From: Adineta steineri | Taxonomy: Eukaryota > Rotifera > Eurotatoria > Adinetida > Adinetidae | DNA length: 64,000 nucleotides | Direction of reading: 5' to 3' | Assembly (NCBI GenBank): GCA_905250115.1 | Contig: CAJNOI010000087.1 | Coordinates: 128,248 to 192,247, forward strand | Shown here: positions 12,401 through 24,637 of the stretch, in pieces | Layout of the letters: each line of letters begins with the position of its first letter | Position numbering within the stretch: the first letter of the stretch is position 1 | Program-made: the position numbers and the translations under genes | Notes under the pieces: generated by a model | Databases searched by the model: none | What the model saw: the letters and a program-made list of their open reading frames with translations, nothing else | What the model was told of the DNA's origin: nothing

Positions 12401-14170
12401 ATCGGTGGTTCTTCAGCGAATGGACTCACAACACTTTTTTCTTTGAGCAAATCAATTATATTATTTGTATTATTCTAAAATATAAATTTGTATGTATAAT
12501 TTAGTTATAACTATAATTATATTTACGGCGAAAGAACCATTGATATTATTAAGTTTTTGATTAGTATTTTCTGATGTATTACTACTCGTTGTATAAGGCA
12601 TAGGTGGTTGTCCTGGATAGGTTGGTAGAGGAGTAGTATTTGGAGGAATATTTGAATTGGCACCATATTGAGGAAAAGGATTAGTTGGTGGTGGTTGAGA
12701 ATTTTGATTCGTCATTTGTGGAATATTTTGTGGTTGTTGCAGTTGAGCACGATATGCAGATGATGGCGAGGGATACATTGGACGAATATGTGGAGATGGA
12801 CTCTGAGCTGTTGTTGTAGGTTGATAATTCTTAGTAAATATGGAACATATGAAAAACAACATAGCAATCAAAATAATATGTATTTTACCGGAGGTGGATT
12901 ATAATGGTTTGTTGATGGTAATGGTGGTGGAGTAGGATTTACTCTTGTATTATATGTATTTGATGGTTGCACTGGTAGAGTTGGATTTGGATTATATTGA
13001 TTCATCAATGTTGGTTGATATTGTTGTGGTGGTGGAGTAGGACTTATTGCTGCATTTGATGATTGTGATAGCGGAGTTGGACTGGGATTATACTGATTCA
13101 TCAGTGTTGGTTGATATTGTTGTTGTGGTGGTAGAATAGGATTTACTGTTGTATTATACGTATTTGATGATTGTAATGGCGGAGTTGGACTTGGATTATG
13201 TTGATTCATCAATGTTGGTTGATATTGTTGTTGTGGTGGTGGAGTAGGATTTACTGCTGCATTTGATGATTGTATTGATGGTGCTGTACTTGGATTATAT
13301 TGATTCATCAGTGTTGATTGATATTGTTGTGGTGGTGGAGTAGGATTTGTTGTTGTATTATACGTATTTGATGATTGTATTGGTGGTATTGGGCTTGGAT
13401 TATATTGATTCATCAATGGTGGTTGATATTGTTGTGGTGGTGGAGTAGGACTTACTGCTGCATTTGATGATTGTATTGGTGGTGTTGGGCTTGGATTATA
13501 TTGATTCATCAATGGTGGTTTGTACTGTTGTGATGGTGGGGTAGGATTTACTGCTGTATTTGATGATTGCAATGGTGGAGTTGGACTTGGATTATATTGA
13601 TTCATCGATGTTGGTTGATATTGTTGCAGTGATGGTAGGATAGGATTTACTGCTGTATTTGATGGTTGTGATAGCGGAGTTGGACTGGGATTATACTGAT
13701 TCATCAATGTCGGTTGATATTGTTGTTGTGGCGGTAGAATAGGATTTATTGTTGTATTATACGTATTTGATGATTGTGATAGCGGAGTTGGACTGGGATT
13801 ATATTGATTCATCAATGTCGGTTGATATTGTTGTTGTGGCGGTAGAATAGGATTTATTGTTGTATTATACGTATTTGATGATTGTACTGGCGGAGTTGGA
13901 CTTGGATTATATTGATTCATCGATGTTGGTGGAAAGGCTGGTTGATTAAATTGAGCGGATGATGTCCCGGAATTTGGTGGAAAAATTGGAGGAGGCAACC
14001 CATTTATTGTTGGATTAGAGCTTGGAGGAAATATCTGTAATATTAAAAAGTTTTATTATATCTCAAGGAAATTTAAAAAAAAACCATACTGGATTGATCA
14101 TTTTATCAGGAAATGATGGACCGCTCGGCGGACGTATTGTTGTCATTGCTGTGAGCTCTGAAAAATCCAT
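9407..14170 (-). CDS. SEC24: SEC24, COPII coat cargo-selection subunit
   Basis: Sixteen exons chain in frame to 1262 aa: 14170-14090, 14034-12889, 12829-12527, 12474-12353, 12300-12198, 12140-12014, 11947-11838, 11785-11719, 11665-11114, 11055-10897, 10848-10564, 10512-10337, 10289-10152, 9927-9727, 9672-9569, 9521-9407. The first ~520 residues are a Pro/Gln/Asn-rich disordered tail built mainly of repeats. Then come RCSLNVIPQTKDLLNKTRLPLGVLIHPFKD motifs, a zinc finger (IVRCDGCKSY ... RCSICFR), the trunk domain (MYLFLLDVSHNA, GDARTQIGFITYDS, PVPDGLMV), beta-sandwich, helical domain (YVPYAIRSLPLYML) and a C-terminal gelsolin-like domain (YVFIGKAISDHFVQ). SEC24 binds SEC23 and cargo on the ER surface. 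It is head to head with the PqqB-like gene. Confidence 0.96.
12960..13930 (-). repeat. In-frame coding minisatellite in SEC24 exon 2
   Basis: Ten near-identical units of roughly 30-36 codons each contain MNQYNPSPTPP (one has MNQHNP), a QSSN linker and a PPQQYQPTL block. A degenerate eleventh follows (NHYNPPP). Units come in a long form with TYNTT and a short form with AAV between SSN and NP. Unit length stays a multiple of three, so copy-number change keeps the frame. Adjacent units share DNA-level variants, which suggests unequal exchange or gene conversion. Confidence 0.93.
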
Positions 14171-14428
14171 TGTTATCTACAAATTAAAATAAAATATAGT
14201 TTAATTTAATTAGTTTAAAAATGAAATATTAGGTTCATTTATCTTTCTGATCCATTGTTGACGTTATTCAGAGTCCACGTTGAAATGATAAGTTACCGTT
14301 ATAACCAATTATAAATATTTAAAAATTACCGACCTCTAGTGGATCTTTAGGTATATCTTTTGAATCTTTTAGTTCGTATATGACATTTCGAGATAAGTAG
14401 AAAGGTGATTGTATGTTATAAAATTGTA
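14171..14428. promoter_or_regulatory. Bidirectional upstream region of SEC24 and the PqqB-like gene
   Basis: Only 258 bp separate the two start codons, so the two genes probably share a promoter region. No TATA-like or other motif stands out enough to name. Confidence 0.45.
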
Positions 14429-15406
14429 ATGGCAGCAAATAAGATCGAAGTACTTTTATTAGGTATAGCTCAAGATGGTGGTATGGCTCAAATACGTTGT
14501 CAATGTAAAAACTGTAGTTCAGTTCGTAATGGTACACTATCTCAACAATATACTGTTAGTTTAGCTATTATTGATAGAACAACAAATCAAATATGGCTTA
14601 TTGATTGTTCACCAGATTTTCGAAATCAATATACGATGTTACAAAATCATTTTGAATCAAATCAATTATTTAAATTAGAAGGAATCTTTTTAACTCATTT
14701 ACATATGGGGTAAAAATAGATAAAGAATGAAGTTAATTCATTTTCAATTATTTTTTTAGACATTATATTGGTCTATTTCAATTTGGACGTGAAACAATGG
14801 ATTGGAAAGGTTTAAAAGTACGGTAAAATTTAATATTTAACAACTCATTTATTTATGATACAATAGATTTATGGTACTGAAAGTGTTTGTCAATTTTTTC
14901 GAACTAATCAACCATGGCGTACATATATTGAAATAGGAAACTTTATTTTAAATCCAATAATACCACAAACTGAAATTCAACTTTCATCAAATTTATTTAT
15001 TAAACCTCAATTAGTTCCACATCGAGCAGAATTTAGTGATGCTGTTGGTTATTTTGTTCGTGGACCATTGCGAACTATTTTCTATTGTCCAGATGTTGAT
15101 AGTTGGGATCGTGGTTGGTTAAATGAAAATGGTCTATTACCTATTGATATTGTTAAAAATGTTGATCAAGCATTTCTTGATGCAACTTTTTTTAGTGCTG
15201 ATGAATTACCTAATCGAAAAATTAATGAAATTCCACATCCAACTGTATTACAAACATTAGAAAAATTTCAAGGATTAGAAAAGAAAATTACATTAATACA
15301 TCTTAATCATTCAAATCCCTTATATGATGCACAAAGTAAGCAGACAGAACAGTGTAATAAAGCTGGCATTAATATCGGCATACAAGGACATGTTTATGAA
15401 ATATAA
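14429..15406 (+). CDS. PqqB-like metallo-beta-lactamase-fold protein
   Basis: Three exons, 14429-14709, 14760-14817 and 14867-15406, join in frame to 292 aa, close to the usual length of bacterial PqqB. The N-terminus reads IEVLLLGIAQDGGMAQIRCQC, the typical PqqB opening with a Cys pair. FLTHLHMGHYIGL gives the HxHxGH-type metal motif, interrupted by intron 1. Later PqqB-like features are RTIFYCPDVDSWD, FLDATFFSADELP and LIHLNHSNPLYD. In bacteria PqqB takes part in pyrroloquinoline quinone maturation; nothing else of that pathway is in this window, so the substrate here is unknown. The start at 14429 was preferred over the in-frame alternatives at 14405. A bacterial origin is inference; introns and neighbours show it is a resident nuclear gene. 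Confidence 0.85.
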
Positions 15407-15690
15407 TATATACGCATAATTTCTTTTTTCCATAATAAATTAAAGTATTTATTCTTAGACTTGCATTTACTGTTCTTTTTCATTCCTTCCACAAGTATAT
15501 ATTACGATGACTATGTAAAAGTAGCGCATATATAGAGACTGATATTTTATCTTAAATATACATTCGTTTTTGTTACATTTACGATATATAATCTGATAAA
15601 AAATATTTTTTCTAAAAAGGAAATAACCGATTATTCTAAAACTACAATTTTTCAAGACTATTGTGAACAAGATTTGTCAATGATTAATTA

Positions 15691-16612
15691 ATGAATACGA
15701 AAGATGGACTATTACCATTCAATAACTTTATATCTACAAGTGCACATTGTGAAGTAGCAATTAAATTTGCTGAAAATGTTCTAACAGATCCTGTTATGAT
15801 TGGCATTATACTTAAAATGACGACTGATTTCATCAACATCTTTTCTGGTGTTGATTAAGTCAGTTATTTTAAGATTGAGAAAGAAGTACTTTTCTGTATG
15901 CATACTATTTTTTCAAATGATAAACAACAGCCATTGATTTTATCAAGTAGAATTAAAACTAACTACATATGAAGATCAAGCAAGTAATTTACGATAAATC
16001 ACTGTATGTTACAGAAAAAAAATCTTCCGATAATCCCTTCTATATAAGCTAATTTCTATAATCATATCGATGAAGTGTATCGAAAAATGGCAGTTTCCAA
16101 ACGCATTGCTATTTTATGAAAAAACGTTTCCTTCAAATCATCTTGATTTTGCTCAATCCTACAATAATATTGCGATTATCTACCTCAATACAGGTAATTA
16201 TTTGTCAACCCAGACAGATAAAACTCAAAAAGAAACGGAGAAATACGGCGTGGAAATTTTGAAATTTTAACGAAAAAAAAATCGGGAAAAGCGCACATTT
16301 TTACGATTTTTATCCCCGTTAGCTTTGTCTACTGTAATAAACGCGTCGATAATATGTGCTTAAAGCGTTAAAACTCACAAAATAACGCGTAAAGTCACGT
16401 TGAATTCCGCGTTTCAACGAGTAAATACGGAGTAGATTTTAACGCAGTAAAACGCTTTCCAAAAAATTGCGTAGAAACGCGTTAAGAATTCGTAAAAACG
16501 GTGTATTTACGAATTTTAAACGTGTTTTTAGAGGTCTTGTCTGTCTGGGAACGGTTACTTCCCGAAAATCATCCTCAATTTCAATCTATACGAGCCGATA
16601 TCGATACAATAT
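15691..16612 (+). pseudogene. Broken ART/TPR gene remnant
   Basis: Three pieces in order match the ART-TPR family as remembered. From 15691 a frame carries GLLPFNNFISTSAH, KFAENVLTDPVMIGIILK and then stops at 15858. From about 15880 a second frame has EKEVLFCMHTIF, the region of the catalytic E-x-E, followed by stops. From about 16070 comes a TPR unit, FYEKTFPSNHLDFAQSYNNI. After an inserted element (16209-16549), LLPENHPQFQSIRADI, like a terminal TPR, ends in a stop at about 16610. Several stops and frame changes make it non-functional. The 5' half of the family's usual length is absent. Confidence 0.8.
16209..16549. mobile_element. Candidate MITE with 16-bp-class terminal inverted repeats, inside the ART pseudogene
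   Basis: The left end reads CCCAGACAGATAAAAC. The inverted right end reads CCCAGACAGACAAGAC, with 14 of 16 bases matching. The 341-bp interior is rich in acgcg and cgtaaa words and unlike its AT-rich, CpG-poor surroundings. It has no open reading frame of note. The pseudogene's TPR coding resumes directly after it. A target-site duplication is not clear (at most AA). Confidence 0.7.
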
Positions 16613-19451
16613 AACAGGAATTGTAAAAAATATGATTATGTGTCTTGCTTCTAATACTAAACAAATATATTTTTATTTAGATATGAATATTTAAATTTTT
16701 AATTATAATTGGATATTTTTTTCGTAAACTGAGCTTTTGTTTAAACAATCAAAATAGATTAGAAAAGAAAATTATCATACGATGATAACATCGTATGATA
16801 TCGTAATTAATCTACGTAAATCCATACTGACAATATATAATTAAAAGAAATTTTTATACTGTCATATAATTTAATTCGATATTACAAAATACTACTTCTG
16901 TTGTTTCATCATAATTAAAGATGATTCATATGGTTTCCACTTATTTCAATCTAATCATCAAAAGACTCTGTCTTATCACAACATGTTGCCACTTCTCTTC
17001 ATATTTTATAAATTTAAGTGGATTTGTCAATAGTTTATCATAACTATATACTAAAAAGAAATGACAGCAATTGACCTGATGTTATATTCTTTTGCTAGAA
17101 GATGACCACATGTGGAGGAGAGTACCACCGATTAAACTCTTAAACATTTCATCTCAATAAACTGTTCATTGTCAATTTTCACACATAGATCAATATTTGT
17201 ATGACCGTTACACTCACTTCATTTATTGAAGTGTTACATGTAGAGAATAATAAATCGTTATATCTGATAATCAACATTTATTGCATACCATCTTTTCTAA
17301 TCGATCAATTCACTATATAAATATTCAAATTATGTTTTTTTGTTTATCAAGATAAATTTGTTGATAATAATACACACACACGCATATTTTTTTTTTCTAT
17401 ATAATCATCGTTAGAAAATTCATTATAAACATGCAATCACATTAAATTATATTTGATGAGATTTTTCACATCTTTATGTCGCTTTCGTTTCAAAGTGAAT
17501 TAAACAAGTAGTTCTCTCTTTAATCATCAATCGACAACACATACATTGTTGATTATTCAAATTACTTGTCATTCTTTTTTTCCTCTCGTTTCTATTAGAC
17601 ATCGATACTCTCCAATGTCGACGCCGTGAAGTAGAAATAATTCAATTTTATATTACACAATCATATGTCTTTGAACTTATTCAACATTTGTCATATGACT
17701 AATGTCGACCAACTGTTGTATATATTACCTTGAAAAATAATAAGAATATCATGTAATCATTATAATATCAATAGAAATCTTTTATTGTCACCAATATTGA
17801 GTACAGGTGAATGTATATATACTTCTTATTATTTTTTTAAGAGACACACTAAAAATGCATAAGCATACATGTTCAATTAATCGGAAATAATATTGCTAAG
17901 ATGATTATTATATATAATCTCCGATTCTCTCCTTCTAGAACAGATGCGCGTCGAGTCGACAACTGGTTAAACAAACAACATTTTCAGCTAATTACAACTA
18001 ATTATATCTTGTTGGAAAATGTTCATAGTTGATGATGATGCTGTCCAATAGATATATAGACTTAAAAAAAAGATTATAGTTCCGGTTAAGTTCGACGAAC
18101 CCGGAGGCTATCATCAAAGTTTAAATAAACGACAATTTAATCTTACTCATGCTTTTTTTTCTCGATGATCATATCTCAAGACAACATTTGTTGCCCTCGA
18201 ACTATACAACACACTGTCCATCAAGAGGAAGCACATGAGCATTCTTTTCCCTTGCTTCCTATCTAATTGATCAACATATAAAATATTTTCTATGGTCTCA
18301 CATTTTTTTCTCTCATGTGTATATCAATACGGAAGTTAGTTATACATTTATTTTCTTTTTTTTTATAAGGCGAGACATATAATCAAATTGTAGATCCATA
18401 ATATACTATTAACAACATTTGATTATGCAGCTGTTGGTATGCTCATTTAATCAGATCTCAGTTGGAGTTTTCTCGAAATAATAGAAAAAGTGCGGACAGA
18501 TGTCAATAAGATCAGCATTTACTTGATGTCTATTGAAAAGAAGAAGAAGAAGAAAAGCCATGCTATAGGGTGAACCTAATCGGAAGAAAGTGTCGAAGCA
18601 CGTGAATGAATGGCCAGTCTGATGAGATAATGGTGCGTGCCAATTTGCCGCTAAGAAATAAAAAAACATGAAACATGTATATATATAGTTGTCAAAGAGT
18701 TTGAAAATGTACTATTAGGAACAGCATGAGGCATATCTTCCCATGATACGACTATATACACACTTTGTATTGAAGCATGATGCGGAAAATAAATAGTTTC
18801 GTATTCATAAAATTTATCATCCGAAACAATGATCGGTTAGTTCTTACAAGAAAACTCAGCATGGTCAGAAAATTATTTCCGTTGACCTAATAAAACAATC
18901 ATAAGAGAATGAGCGGGAGAAGAAAAACGTCATGTTCATATGTATATCTTAAGTAATCGGTTAGTTTACCAAATGAGAATATATTCTTTACGCAATAACA
19001 CTTTCTTTTTCTTCTTTGTATATCTATTATTGTTAGACAGACTATGTCAAGATAATCGATAGAGCAGAATTGATGTCTGTCGTTCAATGCTCATCCGTCA
19101 ATTTCAGGGATATGCATATACACTCAAATGAACACAGACAGATAGATTCTCTCAAATTTCATCAAATAGAGGAAAGAGAGAGAAGAATAAGAACGAAAAC
19201 ATATTAAATGCCAAACAAATGCCTTGACCCTTTCTCTTAAAATAACTGATGTAATTCTTCTTATAAATATTTATATTATTATAAAGCAGTTCTTCTTGAA
19301 ATTATCACCATATAAAGCTCAATTACATTACAAATCGAAAAGAGCACACACATACAGATCTTACAACATCAAATAAAAAAACAATATCAACTGAGTTTGT
19401 CTTTTTCTATTTACATAAGAAACAAAGAACAAAAAAATAAATAAATAACAA
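16613..19451. other. Non-coding stretch
   Basis: This lies between the ART pseudogene and the 3' end of the cadherin gene. Short open frames have biased composition and no recognisable product. It contains one strong hairpin (16773-16800) and simple repeats. Confidence 0.5.
16773..16800. repeat. Perfect 12-bp stem hairpin with 4-nt loop
   Basis: TATCATACGATG (16773-16784) is followed by ATAA and then its exact reverse complement CATCGTATGATA. No T-run follows and no gene is adjacent. It could be a fold-back relic or cruciform-prone site. Confidence 0.75.
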
Positions 19452-21618
19452 TTAAACATAAGTTCCCTGATTTGTTATAACATCTTGTTTTGTATCGGTT
19501 AATAATGAAAGATCATTTTGTATTGAATGAAATAATTTATTTGTTAAATTATCTGTTTGATTTATTGATGATTTATTTAAAAATGTATATGGATATGTTG
19601 TATCTGTTACCAAAGCTGTACGTTTTGGTGAGAAAAGAAACATATCCTACGAATATAAAAATTAATTTTTTTATTCTCATTGAATTATATCAACTTACTA
19701 AATGACAACTCGCTGCTGTTTCAAGTGTAATATTATCTGATTTTTCTGATCCATAAAGTGAACCAGCAGAAGAACTTTGTTCCGATGATGATGTTTGAAT
19801 AATTTTTTGTTTTGTACTATTATCATCCATAATTTCTTTCATTTTTTTCGAAGATTTTTTTCGATAACATATACATAAACATATCATGAATAAAACAAAT
19901 AAAATTCCCAATAAACATGCTATACTAACAATTATATATTCATATTTAATAAACATTAATCTTGTTGAACTACGATATAAACGTATTTTCATTACTGATG
20001 ATAATTCAGGTTTACCATAATCATATGCTTCAATATCAATAAATATATCTTTATTTAATAAATTTTTCCAACAATTATTATCTGTTTCATTTGTACAATT
20101 AATGATTAATTTATTCTCAATTAATTGAATCCATTCTGGCCACATATAACCTTTTCTTCTATAACCAATTTTACCATTATTACCATCATCATAATCCGTT
20201 GCATTTAATGTTAAGATCATTAATTGTGAATGAATATTTAGATTTAATAATGATGTATTCCATATAGGTCGACAATCATTTATATCAGTAACAATTATAC
20301 GAAAATTTCGTTCATTATCACCACTACGAATAAAAACATCATATGACGATTGTTTTTCTCTATCATAACTTCGATCAGTTAATAATGTTAAAGAATTTTC
20401 AGATAATTTTTGTATAAAAAAACCTTGATGAATACCTTCAGGTAATATTTGAAGATTTTTATCGGATGTTATATAAGCAATAAATGTTGAATTAGGTAAA
20501 TTTTCTTCGATAAATACTTCAGAAGCATTTTTTGATATTCGATTTGAACCAAATGTTATTGTTATAATTGATTGTTGAATTATATTTATATATACAGTTG
20601 CCAATGCTGGTATAGCATTATTTGTACCATCCGATGCTCCAATAATTAATTTAAATATATGTTTCGATTCAAGTTGTGTTAGATTTGATATAAGACGTAA
20701 TTCACCTGTATGAGAATTGATTTGAAATAGATCATTTTTATTATTTGTACCATCAATACTTAATAATGAATAATAAATACGTGCATTATGTTCTAAATCG
20801 GGATCATATGCAGTTAATTTTAATAGATTAGTTCCCGGTAATGTTGAATATGATATATTTATTGAATAAATTGATTGAGAAAAATGTGCAATATGATCAT
20901 TAACATCGAGAACAGTTAATGTTAATTTTGATGATATTGTATGAGAATAATCATTTGCTGTTATTGTAAATATATATTCATTTTGTAATTCACGATCAAG
21001 AGTTTGATTAATAATAAGATATAAATCAAAATTTGTATCATAAAATAAATAAAATGGTTGATTTATCGTTTGATTTTGTTGTTTATGAAGAAGATTTATT
21101 GATGATATCATAACATGACCATGAAGAACATATGTTAATTCATATAATTGTACACCATTTATATCACAATCAATATCGTCAGCTTTTGATAAACGTATTT
21201 TTATACCTGGAATATTATTTTCTGTTAAGGAAATTGAATATGTATTCGAACTAAATATTGGTGGATTATCATTAATATCATTAATATTAAATATTAATAA
21301 TAATATATCATAATAAAACATATCATAAAATTTCATAGTTATTTGACATTTTGAACATGTATCATCATATGGACATAATGTATCACGATCAATACGTTTT
21401 GATATTGATATAAGATTTGTTGTTGAGTTAAATGAAATTAATGATGAACTTTCTAATAATTGATATGTTATTGCAGATGATGATAATGTATTTAAATCGA
21501 ATATTATTGTACCTATTGGAGTTTCTTCATTTAAAGATATATCTTGTTGACGAGATTCAATAAATGTTGGAAGAACAAGAAATAAGAGAATATAGAATAG
21601 ATGCATGATGATGATCAT
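19452..21618 (-). CDS. Protocadherin-like adhesion receptor, single TM
   Basis: Exon 21618-19699 joins exon 19646-19452 in phase 0, giving 704 aa. A hydrophobic signal peptide (MHLFYILLFLVLPTFIES) precedes about five cadherin repeats. Calcium-site motifs seen are NDINDNPPIF, LDREL, LDVNDH, AYDPDLEHNARIYYSL, VTDINDCRPIW and ATDYDDGNNGKIGY; the fourth repeat is the most degenerate. A TM helix (IIVSIACLLGILFVLFMICLCIC) is followed by a basic and Ser-rich cytoplasmic tail ending TYV, which fits a class I PDZ-binding motif. An upstream exon (21836-21783) has an open frame that would join in frame and add 18 residues before the signal peptide, so it is more likely 5' UTR. Family level is certain; the subfamily is not. 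Confidence 0.88.
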
Positions 21619-21836
21619 CTAGAAATAATATATGGTGAATGAACAGACAACGAAAAGAGAATGAGAAAGAATTGTATTCTCTTGCTTTTCTCTTTTCTCT
21701 TTCTCGTTAACGCCCAATAGTTGACAGCAGCATACAGAGAGAGAGAGAAAACGAGAGGCAGAGAGAGAGAGTGATGGATTACCTTCTTTCTTCCAGCACT
21801 AGCTCCATCATTGACAGTCAAATTGTCGAATTTCAT

Positions 21837-24637
21837 CTGTCTTAAAGAAGCAAAAAGAATAATTATCTTGGCACAGTATGATGTCCTAATGAGAAAAATG
21901 TCTATACGATCAATTAGATCAATCTGAGCCGTTCATTTCAACGACACAATAGATATGTGTATGCATATGTATGTTCATAAAGTAGAACACGCGATTACAC
22001 CTGCATATTAAATAGAAGAAGAAAAAAACCTATTCATGGGAAACGCTTTGCTAGTATTCATTAATAATTGTATGAATTCATGCAAAAAAGTGTGAATGGA
22101 TAAATAGATGAACTATCATTCTATCGAACAAAATCTCTGCATGAATGTTGTCCATCAGGCAAATGACTCCCACGAGAAAAACACACACGCATACGTTTAA
22201 CCCAGTAATCATCTTCTCTTAGGTCAGATAATCATCATTTCATAACTTTTTCTATTAGAATCAACTACCTGTCTTTCTTAAAATGTTAATCGTCATTAGC
22301 GTCATCATTATCCTCTATGAGTGTAATGAAATATGAATAGATCTCTTTCAACATACAGGGTCATGACCTGATAATTATCTTTGTCGTTTCTTTTTTTCTG
22401 ATACCGTGTGTGAAGTAGATTTGATAAAATAAAGCCGTTTATATATATATATACATATATACTTTCAATAAACAAATAAACAAACAAATATTTCTTATCA
22501 GTTCTCTTGAGTATTCTTATATACTATTTCTTGTCATATATTTACATCATATTACAGTTCAATGTCTTATAGAGCATGCATATACACCACCACCAAAAAA
22601 AAAAAATCAATTATAAATCAATTGAGTTAAGCATTTCTTGTTCTATTACATCATATACATAACATTTATCAATAAGCAAAACGTGTGTATGTGATGTCCA
22701 TATGAATTCTTTAAGATAATCGAAACAAAGAAAGAAAGAAAGAAACATAATTTTGATAGAATCTCTTTATCTAATGAGATCATAAATTGAAAATTTTAAA
22801 TATATGTATCAAAAATAATAATTAGTGAATATTGACATTACTCATTTAGTTTTTCTTCACACTATCAACAAAAAGAAAATAATATTATTAAAAACACTAC
22901 GTGTCAAATAATGCATGAAGGATGGGTCAACGAAATATATATATATATATGTATATGAAAATTTGCATATATGACATCTAAAGGAGCTAAGATAGATACG
23001 ATTATTCGATGTGCTTGTGGTTCAATTTACCTTCACTAATACCATTTATATATGTACACAGACACTTGATGAGAAAAAAAACTACTTTGAATATGTTTCG
23101 TATTACTCTCAATCATTGCATGGCAAGTAATTTTTTTTCTCTCTCTCTCTAATCCAACCTTTTCAATGGATGTGTCGATTTTGAATGAATGTTTACAAAT
23201 GTATATAGGTATCGACTTACATCAATATAGAGCTATTCTCATTTATCCGTATAAATGATCTAAACTATGAATTTAACTGAAAGACTACAAAAAGAAAAGG
23301 CCGCATATATTGATGATGCATATCTTTTTTCTTGTGAAGCGTTGAAAGTCAATTATTATTTCGTTCCCGTTCATAGACAAAGAAACGTACGTATCATCAT
23401 TATCATCATAAATGATAATGAGAGGATTACACACCTGAAAAAAAGAAAGAGTTGTGGCTCTTTTTATCTTTTCATATTAATGATTATATATATACATATC
23501 GGCTGTCAAGAAAAAAAGACTTCGTTTTCGCACATAATCGAAAAGTGACTATCACATTTTTACAATTAATGTGTTGTCATTTAAAAATAGGTAGATCTTA
23601 TATTAGAGAGAGAGAGATGATATCGAGTTAAATAAAGAGTAGAAAATGAAATCATTTATCATATTATATTGTATGTATATAACACATGCAATTATAATGT
23701 TAAAAAGAAAAATGAATATGATTGTTTGTGACAATTTCGTGTATTGAAAACGTTTGAAATCAAAATTAATTGACTTATTGTTAGATGATTTTTAAAAATG
23801 TCTATCATGCAAATAATATCGACAATTGAAAAAATTAATTGAATAGATAAAAATAATATTTGAAGCGATTACTTTTTTTTATAGCTTTTACTCACGATCA
23901 ATTCAATATGTATATGATATTAAATATTTTCAAATGTTTATTAATAACTAGTGCTATTCTATGTTTTCTTAAAGCATTAGTGAGATGTTGCGTATGTTTA
24001 TGAGCAATTCTATTTTACAGAAGATTACGTATGCTAATTAAAATGAAACCTCGTGAAATATAACATTCTATTTCGGTTGAATATATCCAGACGATAAAAA
24101 GCCTAATAATGTCAAAAATAGTTTTTTTTAAATAAACGATATATAGCATAATTATTATTCATAAATAAAGGTATAGTAAATTTGACATTATGACAAAAAA
24201 TTTCAACTGTCATCTACATATGAAAATTCGGAGGATGTGTCAATAATTCACTAGAATAATCATATGTCGGTTGCCAAGGTCATGACGATGAACGTTTTTT
24301 TCTTCTCTGCATTACTACATTATCCCGATATATTCGCTTGAATGAAATTCAATGAGTCAAAAACAGAAGGTTACATCCCGAGGGATTCTCTCGTAAATAT
24401 TTATATCAAATAAGATATTATTAATGTTCATCAAGCAATCTATCTTATCGAATTATTTTTGTTATAATATTTTACATCATCAAATCCATTTTTAGAAATA
24501 ATGAAGAAAAAAAAACATTAATATATATAGATATCTATAGAATTCTGCATAGAATAATTTTTATTATATCACAAACAAGCCTAGTCTAAGAAGAAAAAAA
24601 GAAAATCTTAAATAAATATATTGCGTGACCTATTATA
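21837..24637. other. Non-coding stretch between cadherin and sodium channel
   Basis: Both neighbours are on the minus strand. I see TA-, GA- and poly-A/T simple repeats and one 93-codon open frame at 23267-23548 with no recognisable features. No exon chain was found. Confidence 0.5.

Noticed and set aside
18451-18669. 72-codon minus-strand frame
   Set aside because: No recognisable domain and no supporting splice sites.
23267-23548. 93-codon plus-strand frame upstream of the cadherin gene
   Set aside because: Lys/Ile-rich without motifs; no exon neighbours in frame.
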